Shown here: piece after piece, positions 1 to 9,553 of the stretch
Position numbering within the stretch: position 1 is the stretch's first letter
How the letters are laid out: each line of letters begins with the position of its first letter
Source of the DNA: G963677325 sp963677325
GTDB lineage: Bacteria > Bacteroidota > Bacteroidia > Bacteroidales > Prolixibacteraceae
DNA length: 64,000 nt
Assembly (NCBI GenBank): GCA_963677325.2
Contig: CAXXGM010000008.1
Location: forward strand, 682,001-746,000
Direction of reading: 5' to 3'
Position numbers and translations under genes: made by a program
Notes under the pieces: generated by a model
The model's input: the letters and a program-made list of their open reading frames with translations, nothing else
Told to the model about the DNA's origin: nothing
Database searches by the model: none

Positions 1-831
1 CGCGGATGGGTTGTACGTCAGGCTGCCCCGAATGTACATTGGATCGTTCTTATCCCATTTGGCAAGTGTTGAATCATATTTTGCCAATTCCGGATAACGA
101 TATTCAGGTCCCCAGAGTGTTACCCTTGTGCTGGTCACCGATGATTGAGCGCGATTGGTCGTAGGGCTGTTATCAACGAGTGTGAATCCGGCATGAATCT
201 GATCTGCAAGGGTCAGCGCAATAGGAGTTGTACCTGCGGTATTCGGAAGAGTGGCTTTACTCTTTATTGCAAAAGTCTGAAGATACCACTGACGGGCTAA
301 ATTGGTGAGCGACTGAGCATTGGTTACGTACTTGAAAGCAATATAAATCGGCTTCCCGGCGACTGTCAGATCAGATATATCCTGAGTTCCGGAGGCTGTA
401 AAAGTAGCGCTCGTTCCAGGTGATAAGGTAAATCTGCTGGTAATATCCGTCCAGGTAGCTGCCTTAACTTTGTCCAAACTACTGTAATCACCATTGAAAT
501 CAGTCGATGCCAAAATCGAAACTTGATTAGTCTGCCAGACTGCACCTGTTTGTATTTGTAACGAGCTCGTGAATTCCATCGTAGCTCCGGCTCCTGTCAC
601 ATCAATTATTCTTCCATTTCTGAAATCGTAATCTTTCAGGGTTTCACCCGAGTAAAATGAAATGGTATGGGCATCACCTGAAAAATAGAATGTAATGGGC
701 TGCCCGGCTTTAACCGTAGTGTTTTTGACTGTTACATCAAAGGTCGGGCTTTCCAGATTCGTTACAATATCTTTGCTACAGGAGACCATTAGCAGTACTC
801 CCAATAACATGTAATAATATTTGAATTTCAT
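1..831 (-). CDS. DUF5017-like surface lipoprotein, C-terminus cut by window edge
   Basis: An open frame runs from an ATG at 831 to the window edge, so about 277 N-terminal residues are visible and the stop is missing. The N-terminus is a lipoprotein signal (hydrophobic stretch, then VSCSK with the lipid Cys at residue 18). Soon after comes an Ig-like stretch beginning PTFDVTVKNTTVKAGQP and containing ITFYFSGDAHTISFYSGE, which resembles DUF5017 proteins encoded beside SusCD pairs. Such proteins are thought to be outer-membrane surface glycan-binding lipoproteins. It lies 23 bp downstream of the SusD gene on the same strand and is the likely third gene of that operon. The family call rests on recalled motifs; the lipoprotein signal is directly visible. 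Confidence 0.75.
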   Translation of the reverse strand, partial: MKFKYYYMLLGVLLMVSCSKDIVTNLESPTFDVTVKNTTVKAGQPITFYFSGDAHTISFYSGETLKDYDFRNGRIIDVTGAGATMEFTSSLQIQTGAVWQTNQVSILASTDFNGDYSSLDKVKAATWTDITSRFTLSPGTSATFTASGTQDISDLTVAGKPIYIAFKYVTNAQSLTNLARQWYLQTFAIKSKATLPNTAGTTPIALTLADQIHAGFTLVDNSPTTNRAQSSVTSTRVTLWGPEYRYPELAKYDSTLAKWDKNDPMYIRGSLTYNPSA

Positions 832-854
832 AATCATTTTAAATATGAAGTTAT

Positions 855-2693
855 TTACCAAAGTGGATTTTGAACCATTGCCTGATTGGCTACAATTTCA
901 GTGGAAGGGATCGGCCATAACAGATCTCTTGTGCTTGCATTGGAATAATATTTAATGAAAGCTGCAGCGTAACCCTGAACGGTCATCTCGTTGGTCAGAT
1001 CCTGATATACCTGAAGGAATATTCCCCAACGGATTAAGTCAAATTTCCTCAGATTTTCCATGTTGAGTTCCCTCATTCTTTCATCCTGGATAACCTTTAA
1101 GAAAGCAGCTTTGGATGCAGTTTGCGTAGCCGTCAGGTCTGCGTCGGCCGCTGTCCAGATTGTGGCCGTAGCTGTGGCTCCCGTTCCGCCGCCGCCCGCA
1201 ATGGTAATAGTGGGGGCTGCAGTATATTGTCCTTCATTGTAATAGGTTACCCCGGTTAAATCGCGGCTTAGTGTAATCGCAGTCACTTTTCCTCCGGATA
1301 TTGTTGCAGTTCCGGTGGCTGTAACCGGTATCACGTTGCTTCCTGCACCGGCTGAGAAGGTTACAGTTGGTGCTGTGGTATAACCTGATCCGCCAGCGGT
1401 AACGGTAACACTTCTAACGCCGTTTGACCAGCCTCTTTCCCTTACGTCGTTGACGGCTTTGATCGCTGTCGCAGTAGGACCGTTATTAATTTCATTTTCG
1501 GCTTCAGCATACATTAGAAGAATGTCAGCGTATCTTAACAGCGGGACATTGATTGGGGTTGAGGTAGCAGCCTGAGGGGTCACTGTTTCGTATTCCCTTC
1601 TCCATTTACCAGGATATAACGCATTTTTTGTTGACTGAGCCACCGGATGGGTAACCATTGTTTTGGTCGGTTTTGAACCATAAGTAAAGTGCGCAATATC
1701 CCAGAATTTACGGTTATCCCCGGGTTCAAATACGTCATATAACCTGTTGGTGATGGTCATGTAAGCGGCATCCTGGCCCCAGGTTGTATTGGAAGCGGGA
1801 CCGTTGATATATCCCTGGTTACCGGCTTCAGTCCATTGGGTGGTGTTATTTCCCCAATACTCAACTTCCCAGATACTTTCTTTGATATCGTATTTATCCT
1901 GCGCCATGTTGATGAAAATCTTTGGATAGCTGGGATTTAAAACATGTGCTGCCTGTGGATCGTCCATGACCATCTTAGCCCACTTGCTTGCCTCGGGCAA
2001 TCGTGTTTTATCATTCAGGGGCTGGCCGGCCATGTACAAATTAACACGGGCCAGTAAACCACGCACAGCTGATTTTGTTACCGAGCCGCTGACTTTAATA
2101 CTGTCAATACGGGGAACCAATTTTTCAGCTGCCTCCATATCAGTCAATATCTGTGCATAGGTGTCTTTCAGACTGGCTCTTGGAATATCCACATCGACGA
2201 TTGAAGTAGTGGGTTCAAGTTTTAAGGGAACTCCTCCCCAATAACAAGCCAGCTGGAAGTGAAAGTAACCTCTTAAGAACAACATTTCACCGCGAATGAT
2301 ATTCCTGCTTTTAAGCGGTATGGCCTCGTTTTTGTCCAGATTGGCCAATAGCACATTAGCGCGGTTGATCCCATCGTATAAGTTCCGCCAAATGGTCAGT
2401 ACATAAGAGTCACCGGAGTTATAAAAATAATTCCATGGCCCGGTGGTCAGCGAGGTCCGGTTCATAAAAGATTCATCCGCCTGGGCGAAAGTAAGATAAT
2501 TAGTGTAGGAAGTCATGGCTCCGCCAAGGTCACTGTATACGCCATTTCGGGCAAAATTTAACTGCTCTAACGTAGTAAAATAGGTGACGGGACTAAGAAA
2601 GTCCTCTGGTTTTGTATCCAGAAACTTCTCACACGAGCTTAAGCTCATCAGGGAAAGCAAAACGATTAATTGATATATTTTTTTCATTTTCAT
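855..2693 (-). CDS. SusD/RagB-family glycan-binding lipoprotein with inserted repeat domain
   Basis: This is a SusD-like outer-membrane lipoprotein of 612 residues that would cap the neighbouring SusC channel and bind glycan. The lipobox ends at Cys21 (SLSSC), followed by the typical EKFLDTKPEDF start. Helical SusD regions follow (GEMLFLRGYFHFQLACYWGG; SAVRGLLARVNLYMAG), and the C-terminal signature ERMRELNMENLRKFDLIRWG is present. About 100 residues (roughly 425-525) are inserted just before that signature. They consist of Gly/Thr/Ala-rich repeats (GGSGYTTAPTVTFS; GQYTAAPTITIAGGGGTGAT) that ordinary SusD proteins lack. The gene is 23 bp downstream of SusC, so the two are co-transcribed. The SusD call is secure; the role of the insert is unknown. 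Confidence 0.95.
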   Translation of the reverse strand: MKMKKIYQLIVLLSLMSLSSCEKFLDTKPEDFLSPVTYFTTLEQLNFARNGVYSDLGGAMTSYTNYLTFAQADESFMNRTSLTTGPWNYFYNSGDSYVLTIWRNLYDGINRANVLLANLDKNEAIPLKSRNIIRGEMLFLRGYFHFQLACYWGGVPLKLEPTTSIVDVDIPRASLKDTYAQILTDMEAAEKLVPRIDSIKVSGSVTKSAVRGLLARVNLYMAGQPLNDKTRLPEASKWAKMVMDDPQAAHVLNPSYPKIFINMAQDKYDIKESIWEVEYWGNNTTQWTEAGNQGYINGPASNTTWGQDAAYMTITNRLYDVFEPGDNRKFWDIAHFTYGSKPTKTMVTHPVAQSTKNALYPGKWRREYETVTPQAATSTPINVPLLRYADILLMYAEAENEINNGPTATAIKAVNDVRERGWSNGVRSVTVTAGGSGYTTAPTVTFSAGAGSNVIPVTATGTATISGGKVTAITLSRDLTGVTYYNEGQYTAAPTITIAGGGGTGATATATIWTAADADLTATQTASKAAFLKVIQDERMRELNMENLRKFDLIRWGIFLQVYQDLTNEMTVQGYAAAFIKYYSNASTRDLLWPIPSTEIVANQAMVQNPLW

Positions 2694-2716
2694 TTGAATT
2701 TAATTTTAATACTACC

Positions 2717-5700
2717 TTAAAACGCTGCTTTTAATCCAAATACGATCATTGGAGATCTGGGATAGGCTGAATAATCAAAGCCTGGTGTAAGAACAACTCC
2801 ACGGGTTGAAACTTCAGGATCCATACCGGAGTATTTGGTCCAGGTATATAAATTCTGGGCCGAAACGTTCAAAGTCAGGTTGCTCATGCTCACCTTTTTA
2901 ATGATGTTGTAAGGAACGGAATAACTCAAGGCGATTGTTTTCAGTTTAAGGAATGATCCGTCTTCAACGGTTCTTGAAGAAAAGAGGCCGATAGGACCCT
3001 GGCCCCTTGTACGATAGTACAGGTTGGAAGGATTGGTAGGACTCCAGCGATCGGCATAGGTAGCATACTGGTTGATAAGTGCCCAACCATTGCTGTTCCC
3101 TTCCATGATCAGACGGTTTCCATTGAAGATATTATTCCCGTACGACCACGCAAAGAATACGTTCAGCTCAAATCCCTTATAAGAGAAGTTATTTGAGAAA
3201 CCACCCGTATGGATTGGCTGACCCCTTCCGATAAACGTTACGTCTGCATCATTCATGGTTCCGTCTCCGTTCAGGTCCCTGTACTTGATATCACCGGGCT
3301 GAATGGTACTTCTTACTGCACCGTTTCCGGAAATTTCAGGTTTAAGTATGTAGATACCCTCAGAAGGATTGTCAAAATCAGAATACTGGTAATTCCCTTC
3401 CCAGATGTAACCGATCATCATCCCGGAGGGTTTTCCGATTTCAGCGAGGTATAACGGTTTATTGAACTGAGATACATACGCAACAGTGGATGACAAGCTT
3501 TGCTGGCCATTGGTCAAAGCCATGACCTTATTCCGGTTAAAACTAATGTTGAAGTTGGTCGACCATTTAAACTTTGGGGTATTGATGTTGTAAGAGTTAA
3601 TGGTAATTTCCAAACCATCGTTCCTTAACTCACCGATGTTTTTAACCGCAGTGGAAAAACCGGTTGTTGGGGGTAAAGTGGCATTTAAAAGGAGGTCCGT
3701 AGTCGTTTTGCGATACAAATCTAATTCCAGGGTAAGTTTATTTTTTAAAACCCCTAATTCATAACCCAAATCCAGCGTCTTTACGGTTTCCCATTTTAAA
3801 TCTATATTACCAACATTACTCATGTAGATAGCTCCTCCGGGGGTTCCGTTATTAAATGCATAGCCCTCGCTTGTATTGTTGAAGGTTAATCTTGGGAGGT
3901 AATCAAAATCGCCGATACGGTTGTTACCTACCTCGCCATATCCAAATCTTAACTTGGAATTTGAAACACCCGGGAGTAATTTTTCAAAGAAAGGCTCATT
4001 CTGCATGTTCCATGCCACCGAAGCCGATGGGAAATATCCCCATGGGTTATTAAATTTGGACGATGCATCAGCCCTGTAACTGCCGGTAACCAGGTATCTG
4101 GATTTGTAGTTATAATCTATTCTTCCGGCATAAGAAACCATGGTATTTTTGGATCTGGACATGACTGCACTGGCGGCCGTTCCCTCATCAATGCCACTGA
4201 TTCCAAGCGTCTCATTGGGTAAGAGCCTTCCGGTGTATCCGTCTGCAGACGTTTTGGTACTAATGGTTTCAAACAAAGCAAGAGCCGTAATCTGATGATC
4301 TTTATTGATCTTCTTATTGAAGGTAAGGGTATTGGAGTTACTGATGATGTTGGTAACCGTATTACGGATATTCCCGTTTATCCCATTGATATTATTCAGG
4401 TTATAGGGGCTTCCCTGGGTTGTCAGCGAATTGTAAAATGCTTCTGCAACGTATCTGTTATTCCGGTAACCACCTGTTGTTTTGAAGGTGAGGTCCTTAT
4501 TGATATTATACTTGATATATCCGTTTGTTTCCAGAAGATTGGTCGTATTGACCACATGCTGATTTTGTTGACTGAGGAATGGGTTTACCCTGATATCGGA
4601 AGTTGTTCCTGCTTCAGTATCAGCCGGATCTTCGAGAATATCCTGAGTCGGACTGGTGGTAAAAGGACGGTACATCCAGGCGCTGATCAACAGATAAGAC
4701 GTTGGTTGGCCCGAGCCAGCCTGACCCTGGTTGACAATCTGGCCATTCTGACTATATACACTGCTGTTGACGGTAAGACCGGTACTGAATTTATTACTGA
4801 TTTTCTGATCCAATGTTATTCTTCCGGTATAACGGGTCAGCCCTGTATTGATGATGGCACCTTTTAAATCATAGATGGATCCTGAAACGGAATATTTGGT
4901 CATGTCATTTCCACCCCTCAGTGATACGTCATGAATCTGAGTGGCACCGGTACGCAACAGGTAATCCTGGAAATTAATTCCCTGTACATTCTTGTAATCA
5001 TCAAGAGTCCTTTGCCTTCCTAATGCAGCATCATAAGCAAAATAATATAGTGTAGTTGATATAGCAGGATTTAGTTCTGTCTGGTATTTGACAAATTCGT
5101 AGGGGTTCATCAACTCCTTTGCTTTTGGCACCTCCTGAAAACCTAATGAACTGCTGAAAGTAACAACCGGTTTCCCAACGCTGCCTCTTTTCGTTTGAAT
5201 CAGGACTACTCCGTTCGCACCTCTTGCTCCGTAAATGGCCGTGGAAGACGCATCTTTCAAAATCGACATCGATTCAATTTCTTCCTGGTTCATGGTCAAA
5301 GGATCAAAACCTTCAATGGCGATACCATCAATGACATACAATGGTTGGGTACTTTGTGTTAAAGAACCGTTACCCCTGATGATGATATTAACGCCGGCAC
5401 CCGGCTGACCATCGCTCGAAATAGCCTGTACCCCGGCAACACGTCCGGCGAGGGCTTCAGCGAATGAACTTACAGGAGCTTTGACCAGATCCTTAACGGC
5501 TACTTCACCAACGGAACCGGTCAGGTCTGATTTCTTCATCGAACCGTATCCGATTACAACGACTTCATCCAAACTTGAAACGTCATCCTTCATTTCAACG
5601 TTAAAATTGGTCAGATTACCAATCCCAACATCCGTTGTCTTCATTCCTACAAAGCTGAATGTAAGAATTTTGGCAGTAGGGGGAAGAGATAACCTGAATT

Positions 5701-5980
5701 TACCGTCTGCATTGGTAATTGTTCCTGTAGTAGTGCCTTTTACGGCCACTGTTACTCCCGGTAAAGGAAGGCCTTTGCTATCTTTCACCGTACCCGTGAC
5801 TTCCCTTTTCTGTCCCACTTCAGTTTCAGATTTGATACTGAAGGAAGAATGGAAACCTGCTGCATTGGCAGCCATCGAAATTAAAACGAACAATGACAAA
5901 AGTTTGATTCGTACTAATAATTTAGAATCGAACCAATGGCTTGAACATTTTCTTTTACATTTTTTTTCCATAGATTCCAA
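2717..5980 (-). CDS. SusC/RagA-family TonB-dependent outer-membrane transporter
   Basis: This 1087-residue protein imports oligosaccharides across the outer membrane using TonB energy. After a signal peptide (ending near SMAANA) comes a carboxypeptidase-regulatory-like domain (about residues 58-135, VTGTVKDSKGLPLPGVTVAV). Next is the SusC motif DEVVVIGYGSMKKSDLTGSV, which includes the TonB-box region. The plug contains IIIRGNGSLTQSTQPLYVIDG and SILKDASSTAIYGARGANGV. A long beta-barrel ends in Phe, as expected for BamA-dependent assembly. The start at 5980 has an alternative at 5971 (MEKKCKRKC). It leads the minus-strand SusC-SusD-DUF5017 operon. A candidate -7 element lies about 60 bp upstream and a 22-bp motif about 140 bp upstream. 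Confidence 0.96.
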   Translation of the reverse strand: MESMEKKCKRKCSSHWFDSKLLVRIKLLSLFVLISMAANAAGFHSSFSIKSETEVGQKREVTGTVKDSKGLPLPGVTVAVKGTTTGTITNADGKFRLSLPPTAKILTFSFVGMKTTDVGIGNLTNFNVEMKDDVSSLDEVVVIGYGSMKKSDLTGSVGEVAVKDLVKAPVSSFAEALAGRVAGVQAISSDGQPGAGVNIIIRGNGSLTQSTQPLYVIDGIAIEGFDPLTMNQEEIESMSILKDASSTAIYGARGANGVVLIQTKRGSVGKPVVTFSSSLGFQEVPKAKELMNPYEFVKYQTELNPAISTTLYYFAYDAALGRQRTLDDYKNVQGINFQDYLLRTGATQIHDVSLRGGNDMTKYSVSGSIYDLKGAIINTGLTRYTGRITLDQKISNKFSTGLTVNSSVYSQNGQIVNQGQAGSGQPTSYLLISAWMYRPFTTSPTQDILEDPADTEAGTTSDIRVNPFLSQQNQHVVNTTNLLETNGYIKYNINKDLTFKTTGGYRNNRYVAEAFYNSLTTQGSPYNLNNINGINGNIRNTVTNIISNSNTLTFNKKINKDHQITALALFETISTKTSADGYTGRLLPNETLGISGIDEGTAASAVMSRSKNTMVSYAGRIDYNYKSRYLVTGSYRADASSKFNNPWGYFPSASVAWNMQNEPFFEKLLPGVSNSKLRFGYGEVGNNRIGDFDYLPRLTFNNTSEGYAFNNGTPGGAIYMSNVGNIDLKWETVKTLDLGYELGVLKNKLTLELDLYRKTTTDLLLNATLPPTTGFSTAVKNIGELRNDGLEITINSYNINTPKFKWSTNFNISFNRNKVMALTNGQQSLSSTVAYVSQFNKPLYLAEIGKPSGMMIGYIWEGNYQYSDFDNPSEGIYILKPEISGNGAVRSTIQPGDIKYRDLNGDGTMNDADVTFIGRGQPIHTGGFSNNFSYKGFELNVFFAWSYGNNIFNGNRLIMEGNSNGWALINQYATYADRWSPTNPSNLYYRTRGQGPIGLFSSRTVEDGSFLKLKTIALSYSVPYNIIKKVSMSNLTLNVSAQNLYTWTKYSGMDPEVSTRGVVLTPGFDYSAYPRSPMIVFGLKAAF

Positions 5981-6040
5981 TAATTGATTGTTAATATTAA
6001 ACTAATTTAACTAAAATTTCAATTTAATGTATCAGATTTT

Positions 6041-6048
6041 CAAAAATA
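6041..6048 (-). promoter_or_regulatory. Candidate Bacteroidota -7 promoter element for SusC
   Basis: Read on the minus strand the sequence is TATTTTTG, matching TAnnTTTG, the -7 consensus of the Bacteroidota primary sigma factor. It would give a leader of roughly 55 bases before the SusC start at 5980. No convincing -33 TTTG is found at the usual spacing, so the call is tentative. Confidence 0.35.
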
Positions 6049-6119
6049 CATTTCTTAAATCATAATAATCTTATTGAATTATCAAAATTACAATTAGCAT
6101 TTTGATGAAATTAATACAA

Positions 6120-6141
6120 AATTGTCTGGTACTAATACAAT
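6120..6141 (-). promoter_or_regulatory. Candidate operator, 22-bp motif copy 1
   Basis: On the minus strand this reads ATTGTATTAGTA, then CCA, then GACAATT. It lies 140 bp upstream of the SusC start at 5980. The same motif with different central bases occurs at 6595-6616 and 36638-36659. The ends (ATTGT and ACAAT) form an imperfect dyad, as a dimeric regulator would need. No cognate regulator is encoded nearby. Confidence 0.45.
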
Positions 6142-6594
6142 CTTGTCGGGTTTTATGAATAGTAAAACCCTTTTAAATGCAAGGTCCAAAACTAAGTCCG
6201 GAATTATTCTCTAAAAAACAATTACCTGTTTAAAGTCTGTAAATAAGAGGATTAATTTTAATAATTAATATTTTTATACTCAATACATTTGAAATGAAAT
6301 TAAAAACCAAAGATAACTTTCGATATTTGTTAAAAAGGGTTAAAATACAACAAAATTGTAAATTATTCATTTTAACTAAAAAAAACAAATTTTCACATTA
6401 CACATAAAATAAATGATTACAATGTATGTTGTGCTTTGTTTTATGGTATAATACACGTATTTTATATTGCCAATACACACATAATAACTTAATATTTTCA
6501 TTCAAATTGAACTCATCTTATTTCAATTTTTTTTATTTTCGTTCCTTAATTCCCAAAGATTAAATTTTCATTAAATATTTAGCGTATTAACAAC

Positions 6595-6616
6595 ATTGTA
6601 TCAGTATTTGACAATT
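6595..6616 (+). promoter_or_regulatory. Candidate operator, 22-bp motif copy 2
   Basis: Plus-strand copy: ATTGTATCAGTA, then TTT, then GACAATT. It lies 435 bp upstream of the first gene of the plus-strand paralog array and about 615 bp upstream of the divergent SusC gene. It matches the other two copies at all 18 fixed positions of the shared pattern. Confidence 0.45.
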
Positions 6617-7051
6617 ATGTATTACAGAAATAGTGATTAATTCGATTACTTCACCTCGGTGAGAAATACTTAAGTTATGAGGATAAATTGATGTTGTAAT
6701 TTACGATCTTTTGTTATTTAACAATAATATAACTAAAGTTCGCATGGACTCTCCTCGTATCAAGTCCGTATTCGGTTCGTACCAGGTTCGGCCCGGCCTT
6801 TTTAAAGATAACTTACATAATATAACCAAATGGAATTCATCTCTAAAATAAAGTTCGTCAATCTAAAATACGATGTTATTTCATTTACTTAATCTGTTAA
6901 AATTTACTTATTCTGAGGTTTTATATTTTAAAATTCAGGAAAGAAGATGAGGATTATTAACCTATGAAACGACCTTGAGAAAATCTTCCTCACAAAGGAA
7001 CATGATTATCGGGGAGTTTCATTTGTCCATTAAAAACAAACTTATAAACTG

Positions 7052-7552
7052 ATGAAAATAAGCATAAATTCCATCCGGAGAAAGAATTTCATTAAATTTT
7101 ATTTGTTGAGCATATTTTTAAGTACGATGGCATTTGTTTCTTTTAATCCACAGACCCGGGAATTTAAAGATTACGGGTATCTCTATAAGCAAAACTGGTT
7201 TCAGTATCCCAAGTTTCTTGCAACCGATGATAAGGGTTTCGTTTATTTCGGACTTGGCAATACTTTCACCCAGATCATCGCCTTTAATCCGGTTGCAGGG
7301 AAGGCAACACCAATGTTAGAAGAACCTGATTTTGGCAGAACAGCTGGTTCGCAATCACCAAGAATATTTGTTTCAGGCCCTGGGAAGGATGTTTATATTC
7401 TTTATAATAAAGGAATTGTGAAGATTGAGCCGGGCCCATTTAAGCTCACCATGATAGCCGAATCACCTGTGCCGATCGATGTAGGTGGAGATTATCTTGA
7501 TGGCCGTTTTTATTTCATCAGCGGTTCTCACCTTTGCAGTTACAAACTTTAA
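7052..7552 (+). CDS. Internally deleted copy of the propeller-like secreted protein family
   Basis: A 166-residue open frame built from three pieces of the ~640-residue proteins that follow. It has a signal peptide (IKFYLLSIFLSTMAF), then a central blade starting VSFNPQTREFKDYGYLYKQNW, then the C-terminal part from FGRTAGSQSPRIFV to the family ending SGSHLCSYKL. Compared with the copy at 11694, about residues 35-162 and 224-569 are missing. Both deletions keep the reading frame. It is the first member of the array and ends about 60 bp before the next start. It may be a decaying remnant or a functional mini-version; the intact frame and signal leave both open. Confidence 0.7.
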   Translation: MKISINSIRRKNFIKFYLLSIFLSTMAFVSFNPQTREFKDYGYLYKQNWFQYPKFLATDDKGFVYFGLGNTFTQIIAFNPVAGKATPMLEEPDFGRTAGSQSPRIFVSGPGKDVYILYNKGIVKIEPGPFKLTMIAESPVPIDVGGDYLDGRFYFISGSHLCSYKL

Positions 7553-7611
7553 GTAAATTGCAGGCCGATAATTTTAAACTCATTGGTATTATAATTAAAT
7601 TCATACGAGAT

Positions 7612-9540
7612 ATGTTCAGAAAATCGAATTGGGTACAGAAGCTTTTTGGAATATCATTTCTGAGTACATTTTTATGTCTGGCGGCATCGATCACTGTCTG
7701 TTCCAAGGATCTGGGGAAAGGTTTTTTTGATCATGGTGTAGCTGCTCCATTTAGCAACAGCCGTGGGGTAGTTGCGACAGTAGATGGTAATGGACGAGAT
7801 GTAGCCTTAGTATGGTTACTTGATCATCGTGAAGGCTACGCCTTGCTGATGATTGATGCTGAGACAGGCAAGAGCGAGCAATTTCCGATGCCTTTTGATT
7901 TTAACGGAAATGCAGTCTACTCTTCTATTCTTTCCAGTGACAACAAATTTTATACTCTTTTCAAGGGAAACTTTGTTGAGTTCGATCCTGTTAAACGTGC
8001 ATTTACTTTTATTAAGAAAACACTGCCGCTTATGGCGATGGGGATGACCGAGGATGATAAAGGCATTATATGGGCAGTCACTTACCCAAACAGCGGTGTG
8101 GTTTCTTTTGACCCTAACACACGCGAATTAAAGGATTATGGTTACATTTATAAGCAGAACTGGCCTCAGTATCCACGAAATATGGTTGCTGATGATTCAG
8201 GTTTTATCTATTATAGCCTTGGAACTACGGCCAGCCAGATTGTTGCCTTTAATCCTGTTAGCGGTCAGGCCAAACCCATGTTGGCTGAAACAGAACGAAA
8301 AAGAGGATTCGCTTATGTTTATCGTGATTTGGACGGCAAAGTTTATGGTCAGGCTTTGCAGGACAGCAGAGAAGATTGGTATGAATTTTATAAAGGGAAC
8401 ATTCGTAAGATCGGAAAACACGACCTTATTAATTCCAAACCAATCATAACAGGCCATCAGGGTTTATTTCATAGTAAATTCCCTGATGGCAAGAAAATCA
8501 AAGACCTGGACTTGCTTGAAAGAACCCTTGTTGTAGAAGATCCCAAATCAAATACAGAAAAAAAAGTCAGGTTTGACTACACAAGCGAAGGAGCTTTCGT
8601 ATTGGGAGTAGTTGCTGCCCCTGATGGAACAATTGCAGGTGGAACAACTTTTCCGATGCAATTTTTTAACTACAATCCAAAGACAGACAAACTGATAAAT
8701 AAACCAGCTTATGGCCAGTTCAATGCTTTAGCCCGACAGGGAGATCGCATCTATTTTGGCTCTTATCCTACAGGTTCTTTACTTGAGTGGAATTCTTCAA
8801 AGCCTTGGGTTAATACAAGAGAAGGTTCACAGACTAATCCGCTTTTTCTTGCCTCTGCTGTCATTGCAACTCACAGGCCCTACCGGGTTCTTGCACATGA
8901 TGACGATAAAACAGTTATCATGGGCGGTACCCCGGAATATGGCTATACCGGAGGAGGGTTGCTTTTCTGGGATCGTGAGAAAAAGACTAAAACTCTGCTC
9001 ATGGACAGCGCTGTGATTTCCAACCAATCAACTTTAAGTATGACGTCATTACCTGAAGGTAAATTTATCGGAGGGACAACTACTGAGCCAGGAACAGGAG
9101 GTGAAAAGAAAGCAAAGGAAGCTGAGTTATATATCATGGATTTGGCTTCAAAAAAGATAGAGTGGCATCAAGTACTATTCCCAGGGGCACAGACTTACTG
9201 TGATTTGTGCGTTGGTCCGGATGGATTAGTCTACGGGATAACTGATTATAAAAATTTCTTTGTTTTTGATCCAATTAAACATGTCATTATTTACCAGAAA
9301 GATGTCGCAGCCGAATTTGGAAGGACAACTCCATCACCTCAATCACCAAGAATTTTCATATTTGGACCAAAAAAGGAAATTTACCTTCTTTTTATCAAAG
9401 GCATAGTAAAACTTGAACCGGGCTCCTACAAAATGACCATGATTGCAGAATCCCCGGTCCCGATCAATACTGGAGGAGATTACCTGGATGGCCGAATTTA
9501 TTTTGTGAGTGGATCTCACCTTTGCAGCTATAAACTCTAA
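7612..9540 (+). CDS. Secreted propeller-like protein, paralog 1 of 5
   Basis: A 642-residue exported protein of unknown function. The ATG at 7612 is chosen because it gives a clean signal peptide (KLFGISFLSTFLCLAASITVCS); an open TTG-start extension to 7534 would add residues copied from the end of the preceding gene. The mature start is KDLGKGFFDHG. Repeated units of the type TEDDKGIIWAVTYPNSGVVSFDPNTREL suggest a beta-propeller of the streptogramin-lyase-like or SMP-30-like kind. Family landmarks are LLMIDAETGKS, PEYGYTGGGLLFWDRE, GGTTTEPGTGGEKKAKEAEL and the ending SGSHLCSYKL. The fold is inferred from repeat patterns and no catalytic residue can be assigned. It is one of five full-length tandem copies. 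Confidence 0.8.
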   Translation: MFRKSNWVQKLFGISFLSTFLCLAASITVCSKDLGKGFFDHGVAAPFSNSRGVVATVDGNGRDVALVWLLDHREGYALLMIDAETGKSEQFPMPFDFNGNAVYSSILSSDNKFYTLFKGNFVEFDPVKRAFTFIKKTLPLMAMGMTEDDKGIIWAVTYPNSGVVSFDPNTRELKDYGYIYKQNWPQYPRNMVADDSGFIYYSLGTTASQIVAFNPVSGQAKPMLAETERKRGFAYVYRDLDGKVYGQALQDSREDWYEFYKGNIRKIGKHDLINSKPIITGHQGLFHSKFPDGKKIKDLDLLERTLVVEDPKSNTEKKVRFDYTSEGAFVLGVVAAPDGTIAGGTTFPMQFFNYNPKTDKLINKPAYGQFNALARQGDRIYFGSYPTGSLLEWNSSKPWVNTREGSQTNPLFLASAVIATHRPYRVLAHDDDKTVIMGGTPEYGYTGGGLLFWDREKKTKTLLMDSAVISNQSTLSMTSLPEGKFIGGTTTEPGTGGEKKAKEAELYIMDLASKKIEWHQVLFPGAQTYCDLCVGPDGLVYGITDYKNFFVFDPIKHVIIYQKDVAAEFGRTTPSPQSPRIFIFGPKKEIYLLFIKGIVKLEPGSYKMTMIAESPVPINTGGDYLDGRIYFVSGSHLCSYKL

Positions 9541-9553
9541 TTTGATTCCATCC

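Larger units (their letters stand above)
5981..7051. other. AT-rich intergenic region between divergent units
   Basis: About 1.07 kb with no credible gene on either strand. It separates the minus-strand SusCD operon from the plus-strand paralog array, so it should hold promoters for both. It contains two copies of a 22-bp motif (6120-6141 and 6595-6616), a candidate minus-strand -7 element at 6041-6048, and a short GC-richer island at about 6737-6800 that stands out from the surrounding A/T-rich sequence. Confidence 0.6.

Noticed and set aside
4295..4867. A 190-codon plus-strand open frame opposite SusC
   Set aside because: It lies wholly within the well-supported SusC coding sequence on the other strand and has no recognisable domain or signal.
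7534..7611. Upstream TTG start for propeller paralog 1
   Set aside because: The extension copies the end of the previous gene and puts the signal peptide in the middle; ATG 7612 fits better. The GTG extension at 9509 for paralog 2 is rejected for the same reason.
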